Counted from the first letter of the stretch, positions 17,228-27,417 are shown. The stretch: 64,000 bases of DNA from Bacteroidota bacterium (GCA_017860275.1 JAFNAQ010000007.1:59495-123494); one strand, 5' to 3'. Numbers and translations are program-made. The notes: generated by a model not told the origin, from the letters alone.

Positions 17228-19207
17228 TTATTCCACAACAATATCATATACCCTTCCTTCAATGTCTTTCTTTGGATAAGGTAAAAGGTTTTGGTCAAAG
17301 ATTACTGGAGGCCAGAACTCTGAATAATGATATTCTTGAGTTACTACTCCAACCATTTGGTTATTTGGGATAGATGTGAACTTATCGCTCATATAACCTA
17401 CAACATACATCTTATCGGGCGAAGCGCCAATCCTCCAAATTATCTCATTAGGCTTCCATTCAATCTCGAAGTAATAGAAGTCATTCTTAAAAATATTGTT
17501 CTCAATGGCAGAGCGTATTGTTAGAGCACGATATGCCTCTGACCAACGATGATATGAGAAGTCTTGGTTATTGTATTTATACTTATGAATACCTTGTTTG
17601 AAATAATCTTTAGGTGTTTGACAAGCCAAATCCCAATTAGTGCAAGCAAGAACACATTCATTTTTATCATATGGGTTATAGTTCTTTTCCTTATGTTCTT
17701 GGTCTGGCCAGTATTTTGATGTTTTTATTATCTCAATATCTATCTCAGAGTAGTTAGTATTTGGACTTCTTCCCGCATCTTCTCCCACACCTTGACCAGC
17801 CTTTACGTATCCCTTGTCTGGACATATTCTACGTTTATTCCAATCGAAATCGGATTGATATATTAGCCAAAAAGCATTTGTTAGACCACTCCATACACCA
17901 TGAGAGTTTAATTGAGCCGGAAACTTTATCTTTCCTCTAAACTTTCCGTAAGTGAAGCCAACCCTTGTGCTTATACCAACACTTTCTTTTCTTGGCTTAT
18001 TCATTCTATTCTCGTTGCCAGGATTAATTAAAGAAATAAATCTTCCCTTATCATCAACCCTAACTGTCTTCCCTGGGCAATCAGTTATATGAGGGAAATC
18101 TATAATCCTTGTCTTAATATCGGAGTATTTCTTTTCATTTGCTCTATATTTTTCCACGGTATATGAATCGTCAAGAATATCTTCTACCACAGGTAGATTC
18201 TTAAGCTTGAAATGTTTACTTATACTATGGAAGAATTGTTCATAAAGAGCATTATTAAATAGACTATCGTCGTTACCAACCTTACCATTGTTTGGGAATA
18301 TTTTAAAGTCATTTAATGGATATTTTAGAATATCTACAAAGACTCCTCTTTCAGGAGAAATTACTGCTCGAAGATTTAGATTTTGCTTAGCAATATTGTA
18401 GCTCACTCCCTTTAGCTCCTTTCCCTTTCCATATTTGAAATATTGGTAAGGATTGATAAACCCATTAATAGAATCAGATACAGAAATATTCTTTACCCCT
18501 TTTGGTAATTGATTTAGGGCATCTTGAGTAACTACAACGAGCATAAAACTATATTTCCCTGTTCTTGGATTACGTTTCCAACGGTTGTTTGTTTCTCCAA
18601 CTTGTGTGTTGTAGTTTAATATCCAACACATATCAAGATAGAGCTGAGTTTCAACGGAGTTTTTATTAACCTTGGCTTTCTCTTTAATTGCATTATACCA
18701 TTTAATATCTTTCTTTATTGACTCAACACCCTTTAGAATCTCTTGCTCAGTAACATTAGTCCTTGGTTTAGAGCCAAAATATTGTTTTTCATTTCTTGGG
18801 TTTCCAAGTATTCTAAAGGCATCCTTTATCTCTCCACTGCTAGGGACTTCTTTAAATTCAATGTCTGTGTCTTCCCAAGAACCATAGAAGTTCTCATTTG
18901 CAAATTCTGAGTCTTCCTCATATTTATAAGATTCATTTTGGTAGTATATCTTATAAAAATACTTTTGCCCTTGTTCTTTTTCTATTTTTGCTGCAAAATG
19001 AAATAGAGAATCTCCCGTTTGTTTTGGAGTAGGTATGGAAATGCCATTAAGGACAGAGTTAGATAAATCCATATCCATAGAAATTGAGTCTTGACCTGAG
19101 AATTCAGTAATTGGAGTGAACTCAGTTATGATATTATCTTGCTTATTACATGAAGTAATAAAGATGATAAGGGATAAAAATCCTGAAAATAAAATTATTC
19201 TTTTCAT
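17228..19207 (-). CDS. GH16-like lipoprotein (laminarinase/carrageenase fold)
   Basis: 659 residues. A lipoprotein signal is present (IITFITSC-like lipobox, Cys20). The first roughly 400 residues are a large region that I do not recognise. The C-terminal 250 residues look like a GH16 beta-sandwich: G-V-W-S-G-L-T-N-A-F-W-L, the catalytic pattern E488-I-D-I-E492, and the later FEIEWKPNEIIWRIG that matches the usual GH16 strand. GH16 enzymes cleave beta-1,3/1,4 glucans or galactans by a retaining mechanism. It begins 1 base after the M28 peptidase stop, so it is translationally linked. Substrate unknown. Confidence 0.72.
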   Translation of the reverse strand: MKRIILFSGFLSLIIFITSCNKQDNIITEFTPITEFSGQDSISMDMDLSNSVLNGISIPTPKQTGDSLFHFAAKIEKEQGQKYFYKIYYQNESYKYEEDSEFANENFYGSWEDTDIEFKEVPSSGEIKDAFRILGNPRNEKQYFGSKPRTNVTEQEILKGVESIKKDIKWYNAIKEKAKVNKNSVETQLYLDMCWILNYNTQVGETNNRWKRNPRTGKYSFMLVVVTQDALNQLPKGVKNISVSDSINGFINPYQYFKYGKGKELKGVSYNIAKQNLNLRAVISPERGVFVDILKYPLNDFKIFPNNGKVGNDDSLFNNALYEQFFHSISKHFKLKNLPVVEDILDDSYTVEKYRANEKKYSDIKTRIIDFPHITDCPGKTVRVDDKGRFISLINPGNENRMNKPRKESVGISTRVGFTYGKFRGKIKFPAQLNSHGVWSGLTNAFWLIYQSDFDWNKRRICPDKGYVKAGQGVGEDAGRSPNTNYSEIDIEIIKTSKYWPDQEHKEKNYNPYDKNECVLACTNWDLACQTPKDYFKQGIHKYKYNNQDFSYHRWSEAYRALTIRSAIENNIFKNDFYYFEIEWKPNEIIWRIGASPDKMYVVGYMSDKFTSIPNNQMVGVVTQEYHYSEFWPPVIFDQNLLPYPKKDIEGRVYDIVVE

Positions 19208-19208
19208 A

Positions 19209-20732
19209 TTATAAAATGTATCCTATTTTGATAAACTTATTTATTGGTCTTGTTGGTCCATAAGGACTATCTAGAATATTATAATAACCATATTTTGCCT
19301 CATATCCAATTATATATCTCTTGTATCTAATCCCAAAATTATAGTTCAGACCAATAGTGTTTTTATTTATTTTTGGAGAAAGAGTTTCCTCTTTTAAGTC
19401 ATATTTATGTCCAATATTATAGGAATAAAACATTCCAAGACCAAGACTAAAATCAAACTCGTTATTTATTGTAGTATATTTTACAACAAAGCTGACAGGT
19501 AGACTTAGAGAATGATAGGTCATTGTGCCAAATACTCTTGAGGCTTGTTTATATTCGTAGTCAAACTCAGCTTTTATTGCAAAGAGTTCCGAAAGATTAT
19601 ATCGATAGAATGTTCCAACTGATGCCCCATTTGAAATTTTTCCTGTCATTGTTCCATTCTTGTAATAGTGTTCATTATTTCCAAAGCCAATAGAAACTCC
19701 AAAATAATTCTTTCTTACAGGTATAAGACCATATTGTGAACGACCTGAAGGAAGAATTAATCTTGTGTTTGCAAACTTATTAATAAGAGAAAAACTATAA
19801 TTTGTAATGTCCTCTATTCCTTGAAAGTCAATATATTTAGCATCGTCCCAAATCTTATGATAGTGATGTTTAATTCCTGTGCTAATAAGTATGGAAGGAA
19901 TACCCATTCTAGCATAAGGTTCATTATCTGAAACCATTGAGTTATTTATGTCAAACTCTTTTAGGATTATTCTATTGGGTTTGCTAATGCTTAAGCCTTC
20001 GAAGTATTTTTTATATTTATAAAGCATACCACAGCCAATAACCATTAGCTCATTATTGGCTTTTAAGTGTCCAACCATATCAATACTCATCATAAACTTA
20101 ACATCGTATTCTCCAAAATATGGAGCCATTCCATTATTAGCAATATAGGTCGAACCATTCCTCCCTGTCTCATTAGCATCAAAAGCTATAATTGCTATAC
20201 TTCTTTTGAGTATTTGTCGATTAGAGTAAAGCATTCTTGCAAGTTCAATCAATGAGCTTATGCCTGAGGCATTGTCGTCTGCTCCATTATATATTAAAGT
20301 ATCGGAATCGAATATTGGAGTCTTTGCAGTAATTGTTACTGAACGAATCTTGCCAAGGGAATCGTTTAGACTATAAGTTCTTGAATTCCCTGTCTGAAAT
20401 CCTAAATGGTCGTAATGAGCACCAATAACTATCCATTCTTTTCTTAATCTTTCATCTGAACCTTCAATTATTCCTACAACATTCTTAAGATTGGGATTAT
20501 TATATATTGTTTGATAAAAGGTTTTTATCCCTATACTTTCAAGTTCAGCTTTAATATACTCAGCAGATTTATTGGCATATATACTCCCTGAATATCTACC
20601 CATCATAGAACTGCTTGAAAGAGTTTCAATATGTTTTTCAATATTCAGCTTAATGGAATCTTGAGAATAAGTTAATTGAGCCAAAGAGATTAAGACTAAC
20701 GTTGAGATAATAAAGACTACCCTTTGTTTCAT
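19209..20732 (-). CDS. M28 peptidase with C-terminal beta-barrel domain
   Basis: 507 residues from the ATG at 20732, one base after the yifB stop. Signal peptide, then an M28 zinc-aminopeptidase domain (about residues 30-300) with GAHYDHLG, NGADDNASGI, AFDANETGRNGS and KHHYHKIWDD, carrying the usual His/Asp/Glu metal ligands. From about residue 320 a beta-barrel-like region with alternating aromatic strands follows, ending in a short hydrophobic strand (FIKIGYIL), as in outer-membrane proteins. A surface- or periplasm-facing aminopeptidase tethered to the outer membrane is likely. Confidence 0.85.
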   Translation of the reverse strand: MKQRVVFIISTLVLISLAQLTYSQDSIKLNIEKHIETLSSSSMMGRYSGSIYANKSAEYIKAELESIGIKTFYQTIYNNPNLKNVVGIIEGSDERLRKEWIVIGAHYDHLGFQTGNSRTYSLNDSLGKIRSVTITAKTPIFDSDTLIYNGADDNASGISSLIELARMLYSNRQILKRSIAIIAFDANETGRNGSTYIANNGMAPYFGEYDVKFMMSIDMVGHLKANNELMVIGCGMLYKYKKYFEGLSISKPNRIILKEFDINNSMVSDNEPYARMGIPSILISTGIKHHYHKIWDDAKYIDFQGIEDITNYSFSLINKFANTRLILPSGRSQYGLIPVRKNYFGVSIGFGNNEHYYKNGTMTGKISNGASVGTFYRYNLSELFAIKAEFDYEYKQASRVFGTMTYHSLSLPVSFVVKYTTINNEFDFSLGLGMFYSYNIGHKYDLKEETLSPKINKNTIGLNYNFGIRYKRYIIGYEAKYGYYNILDSPYGPTRPINKFIKIGYIL

Positions 20733-20733
20733 A

Positions 20734-22272
20734 TTATTTTCCCCATGCATCTCTATCCAAACTTCTATAGTTTATTGCTTCAGCTAGATGATGATTTTGA
20801 ATATTTTCGCTCCCCTCTAAATCTGCAATTGTCCTAGAAACTTTTAGTATTCTATCGTATGCTCTTGCACTTAAGCCAAGACGTTCCATAGCATTCTTTA
20901 GTAAGTTAATACCTTGAGGCTCTAGCTTACAATATTCTTTCAACATCTTTGGAGTCATTTGGGCATTGCAATGTATATCATCTCTTTCTTTGTATCTTTC
21001 TTCTTGAACCTTTCTTGCCTTTATTACTCTTTCTCTAATTGCACTACTTCCTTCTCCATCTCGCATTGAAGATAAATCTTTAAAAGGAACTGGGACTACC
21101 TCAATCTGAATATCTATTCTATCTAATAATGGTCCTGATATCTTATTAAGGTATCTACTAACTGTTCCATTTGAACATGTGCATGCTTGGTCGGGATGGT
21201 TATAATATCCACAAGGACAAGGGTTCATTGCTGCAACAAGCATAAAGCTTGCTGGATATTCAACAGATTGTTTTGTACGAGAAATATTAATTGTTCTGTC
21301 TTCCATAGGTTGGCGAAGAACTTCTAGCACAGAACGCTTAAACTCAGGTAACTCGTCTAAAAATAAAACTCCATTATGTGAAAGAGATATTTCTCCAGGT
21401 TGTGGCCAAGCGCCACCACCTACCAAGGCAGTATCTGATATTGTATGATGAGGGTTTCGAAATGGACGAACGGCTACGAGAGGAGAATTCTTAGTCATTT
21501 TTCCTGCAACAGAATGTATCTTGGTTGTCTCAAGCGATTCATCTAAGGTTAATGGAGGGAGTATTGAGGGAAGACGCTTTGCAAGCATTGTCTTTCCACT
21601 ACCAGGAGGTCCAATAAGAATTACATTATGACTACCTGCTGCTGCAATCTCCATCGCTCTTTTAATATTTTCCTGACCTTTGACATCGGAAAAATCATAT
21701 TCGTATTGGTTTAAGCTGCGAGAGAATTCTTCATTAGTATCCACAACCACCTGCTCTAACTCTCCAACTCCATTTAGGAAGTTTATTACCTCAAGAATGT
21801 TTTCTGCTCCATAAACATCAATTCCATAGACTATTGCTGCCTCAGGAGCATTAGTTTTTGGGAGAATGAAACCTTTAAATCCTTGTTTCTTTGCCTCAAG
21901 TGCAATAGGTAAGGCTCCTTTTATTGGTTGAAGGCTTCCATCTAAGGAAAGCTCTCCCATAATAAGATAATCCGAAAGTTTATCCGCAATTATTTGTTCC
22001 GAAGCAGCAAGAATACCCATTGCCAAGGTCAAATCGTATGAAGAGCCCTCCTTGCGAATATCGGCAGGAGCCATATTTATTATTATCTTCTTGCCGGGAA
22101 TCTTGTATCCATATTGTCCAAGGGCTGATGAGATTCTTTGATGAGATTCTTTGACGGCATTGTCTGGCAAGCCGACTAAGAAAAAGTTTATCCCTTGCTC
22201 AACGCAAACCTCTACTGTAATTGTGGTAGCATTAATTCCTTGAATTGCACTACCGTAAGTTTTAACTAGCAT
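20734..22272 (-). CDS. YifB/ComM family Mg-chelatase-like AAA+ ATPase
   Basis: 512 residues from the ATG at 22272, preceded by AAGG; the frame extends to a TTG at 22281. It has an N-terminal ChlI-like domain (PADIRKEGSSYDLTLAMG), Walker A GPPGSGKTMLAKRLPS, Walker B VLFLDELPEF, and a Mg-chelatase C-terminus with the CPCGYY and CTCS cysteines. ComM proteins are hexameric helicases promoting branch migration during uptake and recombination of DNA. It overlaps the DUF4296 gene by 11 bases. Confidence 0.93.
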   Translation of the reverse strand: MLVKTYGSAIQGINATTITVEVCVEQGINFFLVGLPDNAVKESHQRISSALGQYGYKIPGKKIIINMAPADIRKEGSSYDLTLAMGILAASEQIIADKLSDYLIMGELSLDGSLQPIKGALPIALEAKKQGFKGFILPKTNAPEAAIVYGIDVYGAENILEVINFLNGVGELEQVVVDTNEEFSRSLNQYEYDFSDVKGQENIKRAMEIAAAGSHNVILIGPPGSGKTMLAKRLPSILPPLTLDESLETTKIHSVAGKMTKNSPLVAVRPFRNPHHTISDTALVGGGAWPQPGEISLSHNGVLFLDELPEFKRSVLEVLRQPMEDRTINISRTKQSVEYPASFMLVAAMNPCPCGYYNHPDQACTCSNGTVSRYLNKISGPLLDRIDIQIEVVPVPFKDLSSMRDGEGSSAIRERVIKARKVQEERYKERDDIHCNAQMTPKMLKEYCKLEPQGINLLKNAMERLGLSARAYDRILKVSRTIADLEGSENIQNHHLAEAINYRSLDRDAWGK

Positions 22273-22600
22273 CCTTATCAAGTTTTTTTAGAACATCATT
22301 CATCAACTTATCTAAACTATCTGGTACAGAAGAATAGTACTCAATACTTTCGTTATACTGATTTTCTGTGATTTTATACTTCTTAAAAACTTCTTCCCTA
22401 AAGGCTTTCTTCTTTTGCATAGTGTTTTGGGAAAGAGTATCAGGGACAATATCTATATAGGATTGGGATTTCTCAATATCGCAAATAACGTTGACTAATT
22501 TTGCTCTAGGAATAATGGTTTTATCTTTGTCCTGATTGCTTGAACAGCCAAGAAATAGAAAGATAATTAGGACGTAAAGAAGGGAATGCTTTCTAAACAT
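22262..22600 (-). CDS. DUF4296-type lipoprotein
   Basis: 112 residues from the ATG at 22600. It has a lipoprotein signal peptide with lipobox FLGC, then a short helical domain (YKITENQYNESIEYYSS) that matches what I know of the DUF4296 family, found next to essential genes in Bacteroidetes. The function is unknown. It opens the five-gene minus-strand operon running down to the fucosidase, and its stop overlaps the yifB start. Confidence 0.8.
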   Translation of the reverse strand: MFRKHSLLYVLIIFLFLGCSSNQDKDKTIIPRAKLVNVICDIEKSQSYIDIVPDTLSQNTMQKKKAFREEVFKKYKITENQYNESIEYYSSVPDSLDKLMNDVLKKLDKDAS

Positions 22601-22625
22601 AGAAAAAGTATATATTATATAGTAG

Positions 22626-22633
22626 CAAAAGTA
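22626..22633 (-). promoter_or_regulatory. -7 box TACTTTTG for the DUF4296-yifB operon
   Basis: Minus-strand TACTTTTG followed by GC, 26 bases before the ATG at 22600; no other promoter-like box was noticed down to 17193, consistent with one long operon. Confidence 0.7.
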
Positions 22634-22694
22634 GATAAAAAATCTTAAATTGCAAAATAACTGCAAAATAACTGCATGTTTGTATGGGGGTGAT

Positions 22695-23165
22695 GTTAAT
22701 ATTAAGAAACTGAAATCAGGCTTTATTGAAAAAAGTCTTCGCTTTTGTACTTAAAATCCTTATTTCCTCGTGCCATAACCTTATTATATTTTCGTAGAAT
22801 AAGGATATATTTTTGTAGAATAAGATTCTATTCTGATTTTAAGCTGATTATTCAAAATTTTACGCCGATTTTTTCCAAAAACTCGCCGACTTTTCCAAGA
22901 AACTCCCTGATTTTTCCCGAAAAATCAAGCTCTTTTTCCGAAAAATCAGCATCTTTTCAAAATCAACTCAAATTCCCATGAAAATCCCCTGCAATTTAAC
23001 AATTCTATTGTGAGAAATTAACGTGTAGATCTCTCCACCCCAAGAACTCTCCGCAAATACCGCCCTCAAAACCCCTCAAAACCCCAAGAACAAATTACGA
23101 ACATTTAACGTCAAAACTTGCATAATGTTAGCAAAACAAGCGTTTTAAAACAAAATAGTTAAAAT
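22695..23165 (+). repeat. dispersed 0.44-kb repeat, copy C (forward, most diverged)
   Basis: 471 bp. The ends are kept (GTTAATATTAAGAAA; TTGCATAATGTTA at 23118-23130; AGTTAAAAT at 23157-23165), but the interior is diverged and holds several short self-complementary pieces (TTTTTCCGAAAAATC type). It is the only copy without an orphan gene at its right end. About 120 bases after it hold nothing that I recognise. Confidence 0.82.
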
Positions 23166-23289
23166 CCTCTAGCAAAGAATTGGTAATGTATCAGAAAAGA
23201 AGCCTTTTTGAGTGAAGAGATAATAGTTAAGCGTTTTTGGTTGGGTGGATTTTTGTGGTTTATCTTTGGAGAGAAGGGGTTTGTTTGAC

Positions 23290-23838
23290 CTATTTCAATT
23301 TTTCAACAAGCCAAATGAAATCATTCAGCATAGGAGAGAATGATTTATAAGTTTTTTCTTTATCTATTGGAGAACCATCCTCTGCAAATACCTTATCAAT
23401 ACTTGTTACTGCGTGTTTTGTTGGACTTATAATGGCTCCAAGTTTAGATAAGATATTTTCCAATTGAAATAGGGTTGAGATTCCAGCACTTGGTGCAACT
23501 GTTGATGAAACAAGTCCTACAACCTTCCTCTTCCACTCACTATTTAGAACGTCAATCACATTCTTTAACGATGCAGGGAAACTTTGATTATATACAGAGG
23601 AAACAATAATTACTCCATCTGCCTTATTAAATTTCTCTACATAATCTAGCAATTCTGGAGATGGGTTCTTTTGGAACATTAGTCTTTCCTCAAAAATTGG
23701 GAAGTTATACTCCTTAAGGTCTAGTATCTCACATCTTATATCTTGTTTATTCTGAAGATAGTTTTTGATATATGGAGCAACTCTATTGCTCAATCTCCCT
23801 TGTCTTATGCTGGAAGTTATTATTATTATGTTTTTCAT
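23290..23838 (-). CDS. NADPH-dependent FMN reductase family protein
   Basis: 182 residues, a flavodoxin-like fold. The phosphate-binding N-terminus is SSIRQGRLSNRV, and the SSVYNQSFPASLKN loop matches the FMN/quinone-contact segment of the NADPH:FMN reductase family. It is likely a cytoplasmic flavin or quinone/azo reductase. It lies 38 bases after the pirin gene on the same strand, so the two are probably co-transcribed; this pairing suggests redox or aromatic-compound stress handling. Confidence 0.88.
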   Translation of the reverse strand: MKNIIIITSSIRQGRLSNRVAPYIKNYLQNKQDIRCEILDLKEYNFPIFEERLMFQKNPSPELLDYVEKFNKADGVIIVSSVYNQSFPASLKNVIDVLNSEWKRKVVGLVSSTVAPSAGISTLFQLENILSKLGAIISPTKHAVTSIDKVFAEDGSPIDKEKTYKSFSPMLNDFIWLVEKLK

Positions 23839-23876
23839 TAGTTATTTTATCTGTAAGTTATTATTATGTGTTTTAT

Positions 23877-24578
23877 TTATTGCATTGCAACCTCAAAGAA
23901 GATAATTTCTGAGTCTTCCAAAGCAGTTATATCTATCTTATCTACCTCAGTAACGCCTATTCCATCTCTTCTTGAAAGTATATCATCTCCAATCTTTACC
24001 AAACCTTCGACAATAAATATATATACTCCTGTGTTTTGTCCATAAAGCTTGTACTCTTTCGACACAGATTTATCTAAATTAGCCCATGACAACCAAGCAT
24101 CTTGTGCAATAGAAGCCTCACTATTAGGAGAAAGGAATAAAGAAATATCGTTCTTTTTCAACAAATCTGTTATCTGGTAACTATTATACCTAGGTGCAAG
24201 GTCTTTTTCTCTTGGGAATATCCAAATCTGAAGAAGTTCAAGCTCCTGAGTCTCGCTACCGTTATACTCAAGATGATATATTCCTGTACCTGCACTCATA
24301 ACCTGAATCTCTCCACGAGTTATAACTTGTGAATTATCTAAGCTATCTCCATGTCTAACATATCCCTTTAGGGGAATTGTTACTATCTCCATATCTTGGT
24401 GAGGGTGAAGGTCAAATCCTTCTGAGGGAGCAATCTTGTCATCATTTATTACTCTTAGAGTTCCGAAATGTATTCTTTCTGGGTTATAATACTGAGAAAA
24501 ACTGAATGTATGCTTAGTCTTTAACCAACCGTGGTCGAAACCCCCTCTTGAATCGGCTTTATCAATTATCTTTTTCAT
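23877..24578 (-). CDS. pirin family protein (YhhW-like)
   Basis: 233 residues, a bicupin. The metal ligands of the N-terminal cupin are visible: HPHQDMEIV (two His), RHGDS and HLEYNG, with FSFSQYYNP upstream as in quercetinase-active pirins. Family members oxidise quercetin-like flavonoids or act as redox cofactors; the role here is unproven. It is first in a two-gene unit with the flavin reductase. Confidence 0.9.
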   Translation of the reverse strand: MKKIIDKADSRGGFDHGWLKTKHTFSFSQYYNPERIHFGTLRVINDDKIAPSEGFDLHPHQDMEIVTIPLKGYVRHGDSLDNSQVITRGEIQVMSAGTGIYHLEYNGSETQELELLQIWIFPREKDLAPRYNSYQITDLLKKNDISLFLSPNSEASIAQDAWLSWANLDKSVSKEYKLYGQNTGVYIFIVEGLVKIGDDILSRRDGIGVTEVDKIDITALEDSEIIFFEVAMQ

Positions 24579-24764
24579 AGAAACTTAAATTTATTGTTTA
24601 ATAAATATATTAATAATCTCTTTTGCAAAGAAACAACCAATTAGGAAACTAACCTAAAGTATTTTTATATAGCCATATAATAAAAATCTATTTTGTTTTA
24701 ATGCAAATTGAGCCTTGAAAGTCAAGAAGATTGCTTTTGCTATAGTAATTTGATTTTAAATTAG

Positions 24765-24772
24765 TATTTTTG
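24765..24772 (+). promoter_or_regulatory. -7 box TATTTTTG for ychF
   Basis: TATTTTTG followed by C, 39 bases before the ATG at 24811. Confidence 0.65.
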
Positions 24773-24810
24773 CAAGCTCAAAAATCTCGAATAAAAAATA
24801 ATAATAAGAT

Positions 24811-25914
24811 ATGGCATTAAAATGTGGTATTGTAGGATTGCCAAATGTTGGAAAGTCTACACTCTTTAACTGTTTGTCCAATGCAAAGGCTCAGGCAGCA
24901 AACTTTCCTTTCTGTACAATTGAACCAAATTTAGGAGTTATAACCGTTCCTGACGAAAGATTAAATGCACTTGCAGAGCTGGTTAAACCTCACAGAATAC
25001 TCCCAACAACAGTAGATATTGTAGATATAGCAGGTTTGGTAAAGGGTGCAAGCAAGGGTGAAGGCCTTGGGAATAAATTCTTAGGCAATATACGCGAATG
25101 TGATGCTGTGTTACATGTTCTTCGATGCTTCGATGACGACAATGTAGTCCATGTTGATGGCTCTGTAAACCCTATAAGAGATAAAGAAATTATCGATATG
25201 GAGTTGCAATTAAAGGACCTGGAAACAATTGAAAGCAGGATACAAAAGGTTGCAAAGCAAGCAAAAACAGGTGGAGACAGAGAGGCGAAGATTCAACTGG
25301 ATGTTATGACTCGTTTCAAAGAAGTTCTTGAACAAGGAAAGAATGCAAGAGAGATTGAATTCGACTCAAAGGACGAACAAAAGGCAGCTGATGAGTTATT
25401 TCTTCTAACTACAAAACCAGTTCTTTATGTATGTAATGTTGATGAGGCATCGGCGAAAAGTGGTAACAAATACACAGAACTTGTTCAAGAAGTAGCAAAG
25501 AGAGAAAAAGCAGGAATTATAATAGTAGCAGCAAAGATAGAGGCAGATATTGCAGAGCTAGAAACTTTTGAAGAGAAACAAATGTTCTTAGAAGAGCTTG
25601 GACTTGAAGAAAGTGGAGTAAATAGACTGATTAAAGAAGCTTATCGCTTACTAAACCTTAAGACCTATTTTACAGCGGGAGTACAAGAAGTTAGGGCTTG
25701 GACATATATTAATGGATGGAAGGCTCCACAATGTGCAGGAGTAATTCACACAGACTTCGAAAAAGGCTTTATCAGAGCCGAAGTAATAAAATATAACGAC
25801 TTTATAACCTTAGGCTCCGAAGCTGCTTGCAAGGAAGCAGGCAAGATGGGAGTAGAGGGTAAGGAATACGTAGTAAACGACGGAGATATAATGCACTTTA
25901 GATTTAATGTGTAA
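24811..25914 (+). CDS. ychF: redox-regulated ATPase YchF/OLA1
   Basis: 367 residues. The G1 motif is GLPNVGKST, G3 is DIAGLVKGAS, the G4 position reads NVDE rather than NKxD (the substitution that makes YchF prefer ATP), and a TGS domain closes the protein (TAGVQEVRAWT, GDIMHFRFNV). It is a ribosome-associated, stress-linked ATPase. It has its own promoter; a T9SS-sorted protein gene follows after 17 bases. Confidence 0.96.
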   Translation: MALKCGIVGLPNVGKSTLFNCLSNAKAQAANFPFCTIEPNLGVITVPDERLNALAELVKPHRILPTTVDIVDIAGLVKGASKGEGLGNKFLGNIRECDAVLHVLRCFDDDNVVHVDGSVNPIRDKEIIDMELQLKDLETIESRIQKVAKQAKTGGDREAKIQLDVMTRFKEVLEQGKNAREIEFDSKDEQKAADELFLLTTKPVLYVCNVDEASAKSGNKYTELVQEVAKREKAGIIIVAAKIEADIAELETFEEKQMFLEELGLEESGVNRLIKEAYRLLNLKTYFTAGVQEVRAWTYINGWKAPQCAGVIHTDFEKGFIRAEVIKYNDFITLGSEAACKEAGKMGVEGKEYVVNDGDIMHFRFNV

Positions 25915-25931
25915 ACATAATAAATAAAACA

Positions 25932-26825
25932 ATGAAAAAAACAATCTTTCTTTCAATTGCCTTAGTATTGGTTTTTACTATGACCAAGGCTCAAACAATT
26001 CCTAACTTCAGTTTTGAAAATTGGACAAGTTATGGTAATTATGAAAATCCTGACCAATGGGGAACGATGAATAATACCACAGCAAGCAGTGGAATATTCA
26101 CAGCAACACAAGGCGTTCCAGGAGCTGAAGGTTATTTTGGCTTAAAGTTAGTTTCAAAAACCGTAGGCTCAAGTATAGTAAATGGAGTAGCAGTAAGTGG
26201 CGTTTTAGACTCCATTACCCTAGAACCAATTTCGGGATTTGCTTTTTCAAGCCGACCAGCAAGCCTTGGAGGCAAATGGCAGCATATGATTTATGGCTCA
26301 AGCCAAGGTTCTATCAAAGTTACCCTTACAAGATGGGACACAAACCTAGGTGAAAGAGTGCAAGTAGCAAGCGGAATAAAGAACCTATCAGGTATGGCAA
26401 TGAGCTGGGCAAATTTCAGCATCCCTTTGACCTATACAGATGGCAATAATCCAGACACATGTATCATCATAATGAAGGCAAGTGGCATTTACCCAGCAGA
26501 CAACGACTATTTATTTGTAGATAATCTTGCTTTTACAGGAGAAGTTTCGGGGCTAAAAGAAATAAGCCAAGAGCTTTTAAACTTAAATATATATCCAAAT
26601 CCAGCCTCAGATTACATAAACCTTAACTTCCAATCTCCAAAAGGCGAAAACTACTCAGTTGAGTTAAGAGACGTTTTAGGAAAAACTATCAAAACCCAAA
26701 CTATCAATACTCAAGAGGAAGAAGTATCAACAAGAATGGATATAAACAATATTCCACAAGGGATTTACTTTATAACCCTAAGAACAAACACCAATACAAT
26801 CACTAAGAAAATCACAATAAAATAG
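25932..26825 (+). CDS. secreted protein with T9SS type A sorting domain
   Basis: 297 residues: signal peptide (ending KAQ, residue 20), a beta-rich body of about 190 residues resembling carbohydrate-binding or PCMD-like jelly rolls (FSFENWTSYGNYENPDQW at the start), and a C-terminal sorting domain with NIYPNPASDYINL and GIYFITLRTNTNTITKKITIK-like ending. The body has no catalytic motif that I recognise. It is probably exported through type IX secretion and attached to the surface. It may be co-transcribed with ychF. Confidence 0.85.
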   Translation: MKKTIFLSIALVLVFTMTKAQTIPNFSFENWTSYGNYENPDQWGTMNNTTASSGIFTATQGVPGAEGYFGLKLVSKTVGSSIVNGVAVSGVLDSITLEPISGFAFSSRPASLGGKWQHMIYGSSQGSIKVTLTRWDTNLGERVQVASGIKNLSGMAMSWANFSIPLTYTDGNNPDTCIIIMKASGIYPADNDYLFVDNLAFTGEVSGLKEISQELLNLNIYPNPASDYINLNFQSPKGENYSVELRDVLGKTIKTQTINTQEEEVSTRMDINNIPQGIYFITLRTNTNTITKKITIK

Positions 26826-26867
26826 TGTAAAAAGATTTTGTTTTCAGTCAAAACAAATAACAAGCCT

Positions 26868-27306
26868 GTTAATTTTAAGAAACAGATTTAAGCATTTACT
26901 TCAATAAAACCTTGTTTTAGCGCTCTGGAATCAAATTCTACGAGAATAGAATTTGATTCTATTTTCGTAGAATCTTATTCTATTTCCCTAAAATCTTTAT
27001 TTCCACGAAAATATACTTCGTTTCTCTGAAATTATATCAGATAAAAATCCAAAAAGACTTCGTTTTTATGGGAAAAGACAAAGTCTTTTTCTAAAATATC
27101 GCTGAATTTCCCCAAAAACATCAAATTCTAAGAATTTCTATCCAAAATTCAAGAATTTATTATAAGAAATTAACGAACCATTCCCCAAACCCCAAACCCT
27201 CTCCTCAAATATCCAACCCACAACCCCTAATAGAATTAATAACAATTAACCACAAAACTTGCATAATGTTAGAAAAACCACCACAAACCGCTATTTTAGT
27301 TAAAAC
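26868..27306 (+). repeat. dispersed 0.44-kb repeat, copy D (forward)
   Basis: 439 bp, the same length as copy B and very like it. It starts GTTAATTTTAAGAAA, has the core palindromes at about 26930-26985, TTGCATAATGTTA at 27259-27271 and the AGTTAAAAC end. The orphan cluster 27439-29061 begins 133 bp beyond it. Confidence 0.92.
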
Positions 27307-27417
27307 AATCCAAATATTCCAACCCGAACACGTAGGCTCGCAACTCCTAGTGTCCACAAAAAAAGAATAATCTACAATTTTATCCCACCCTATCAACCAT
27401 AATTCAAATAATTTCTC

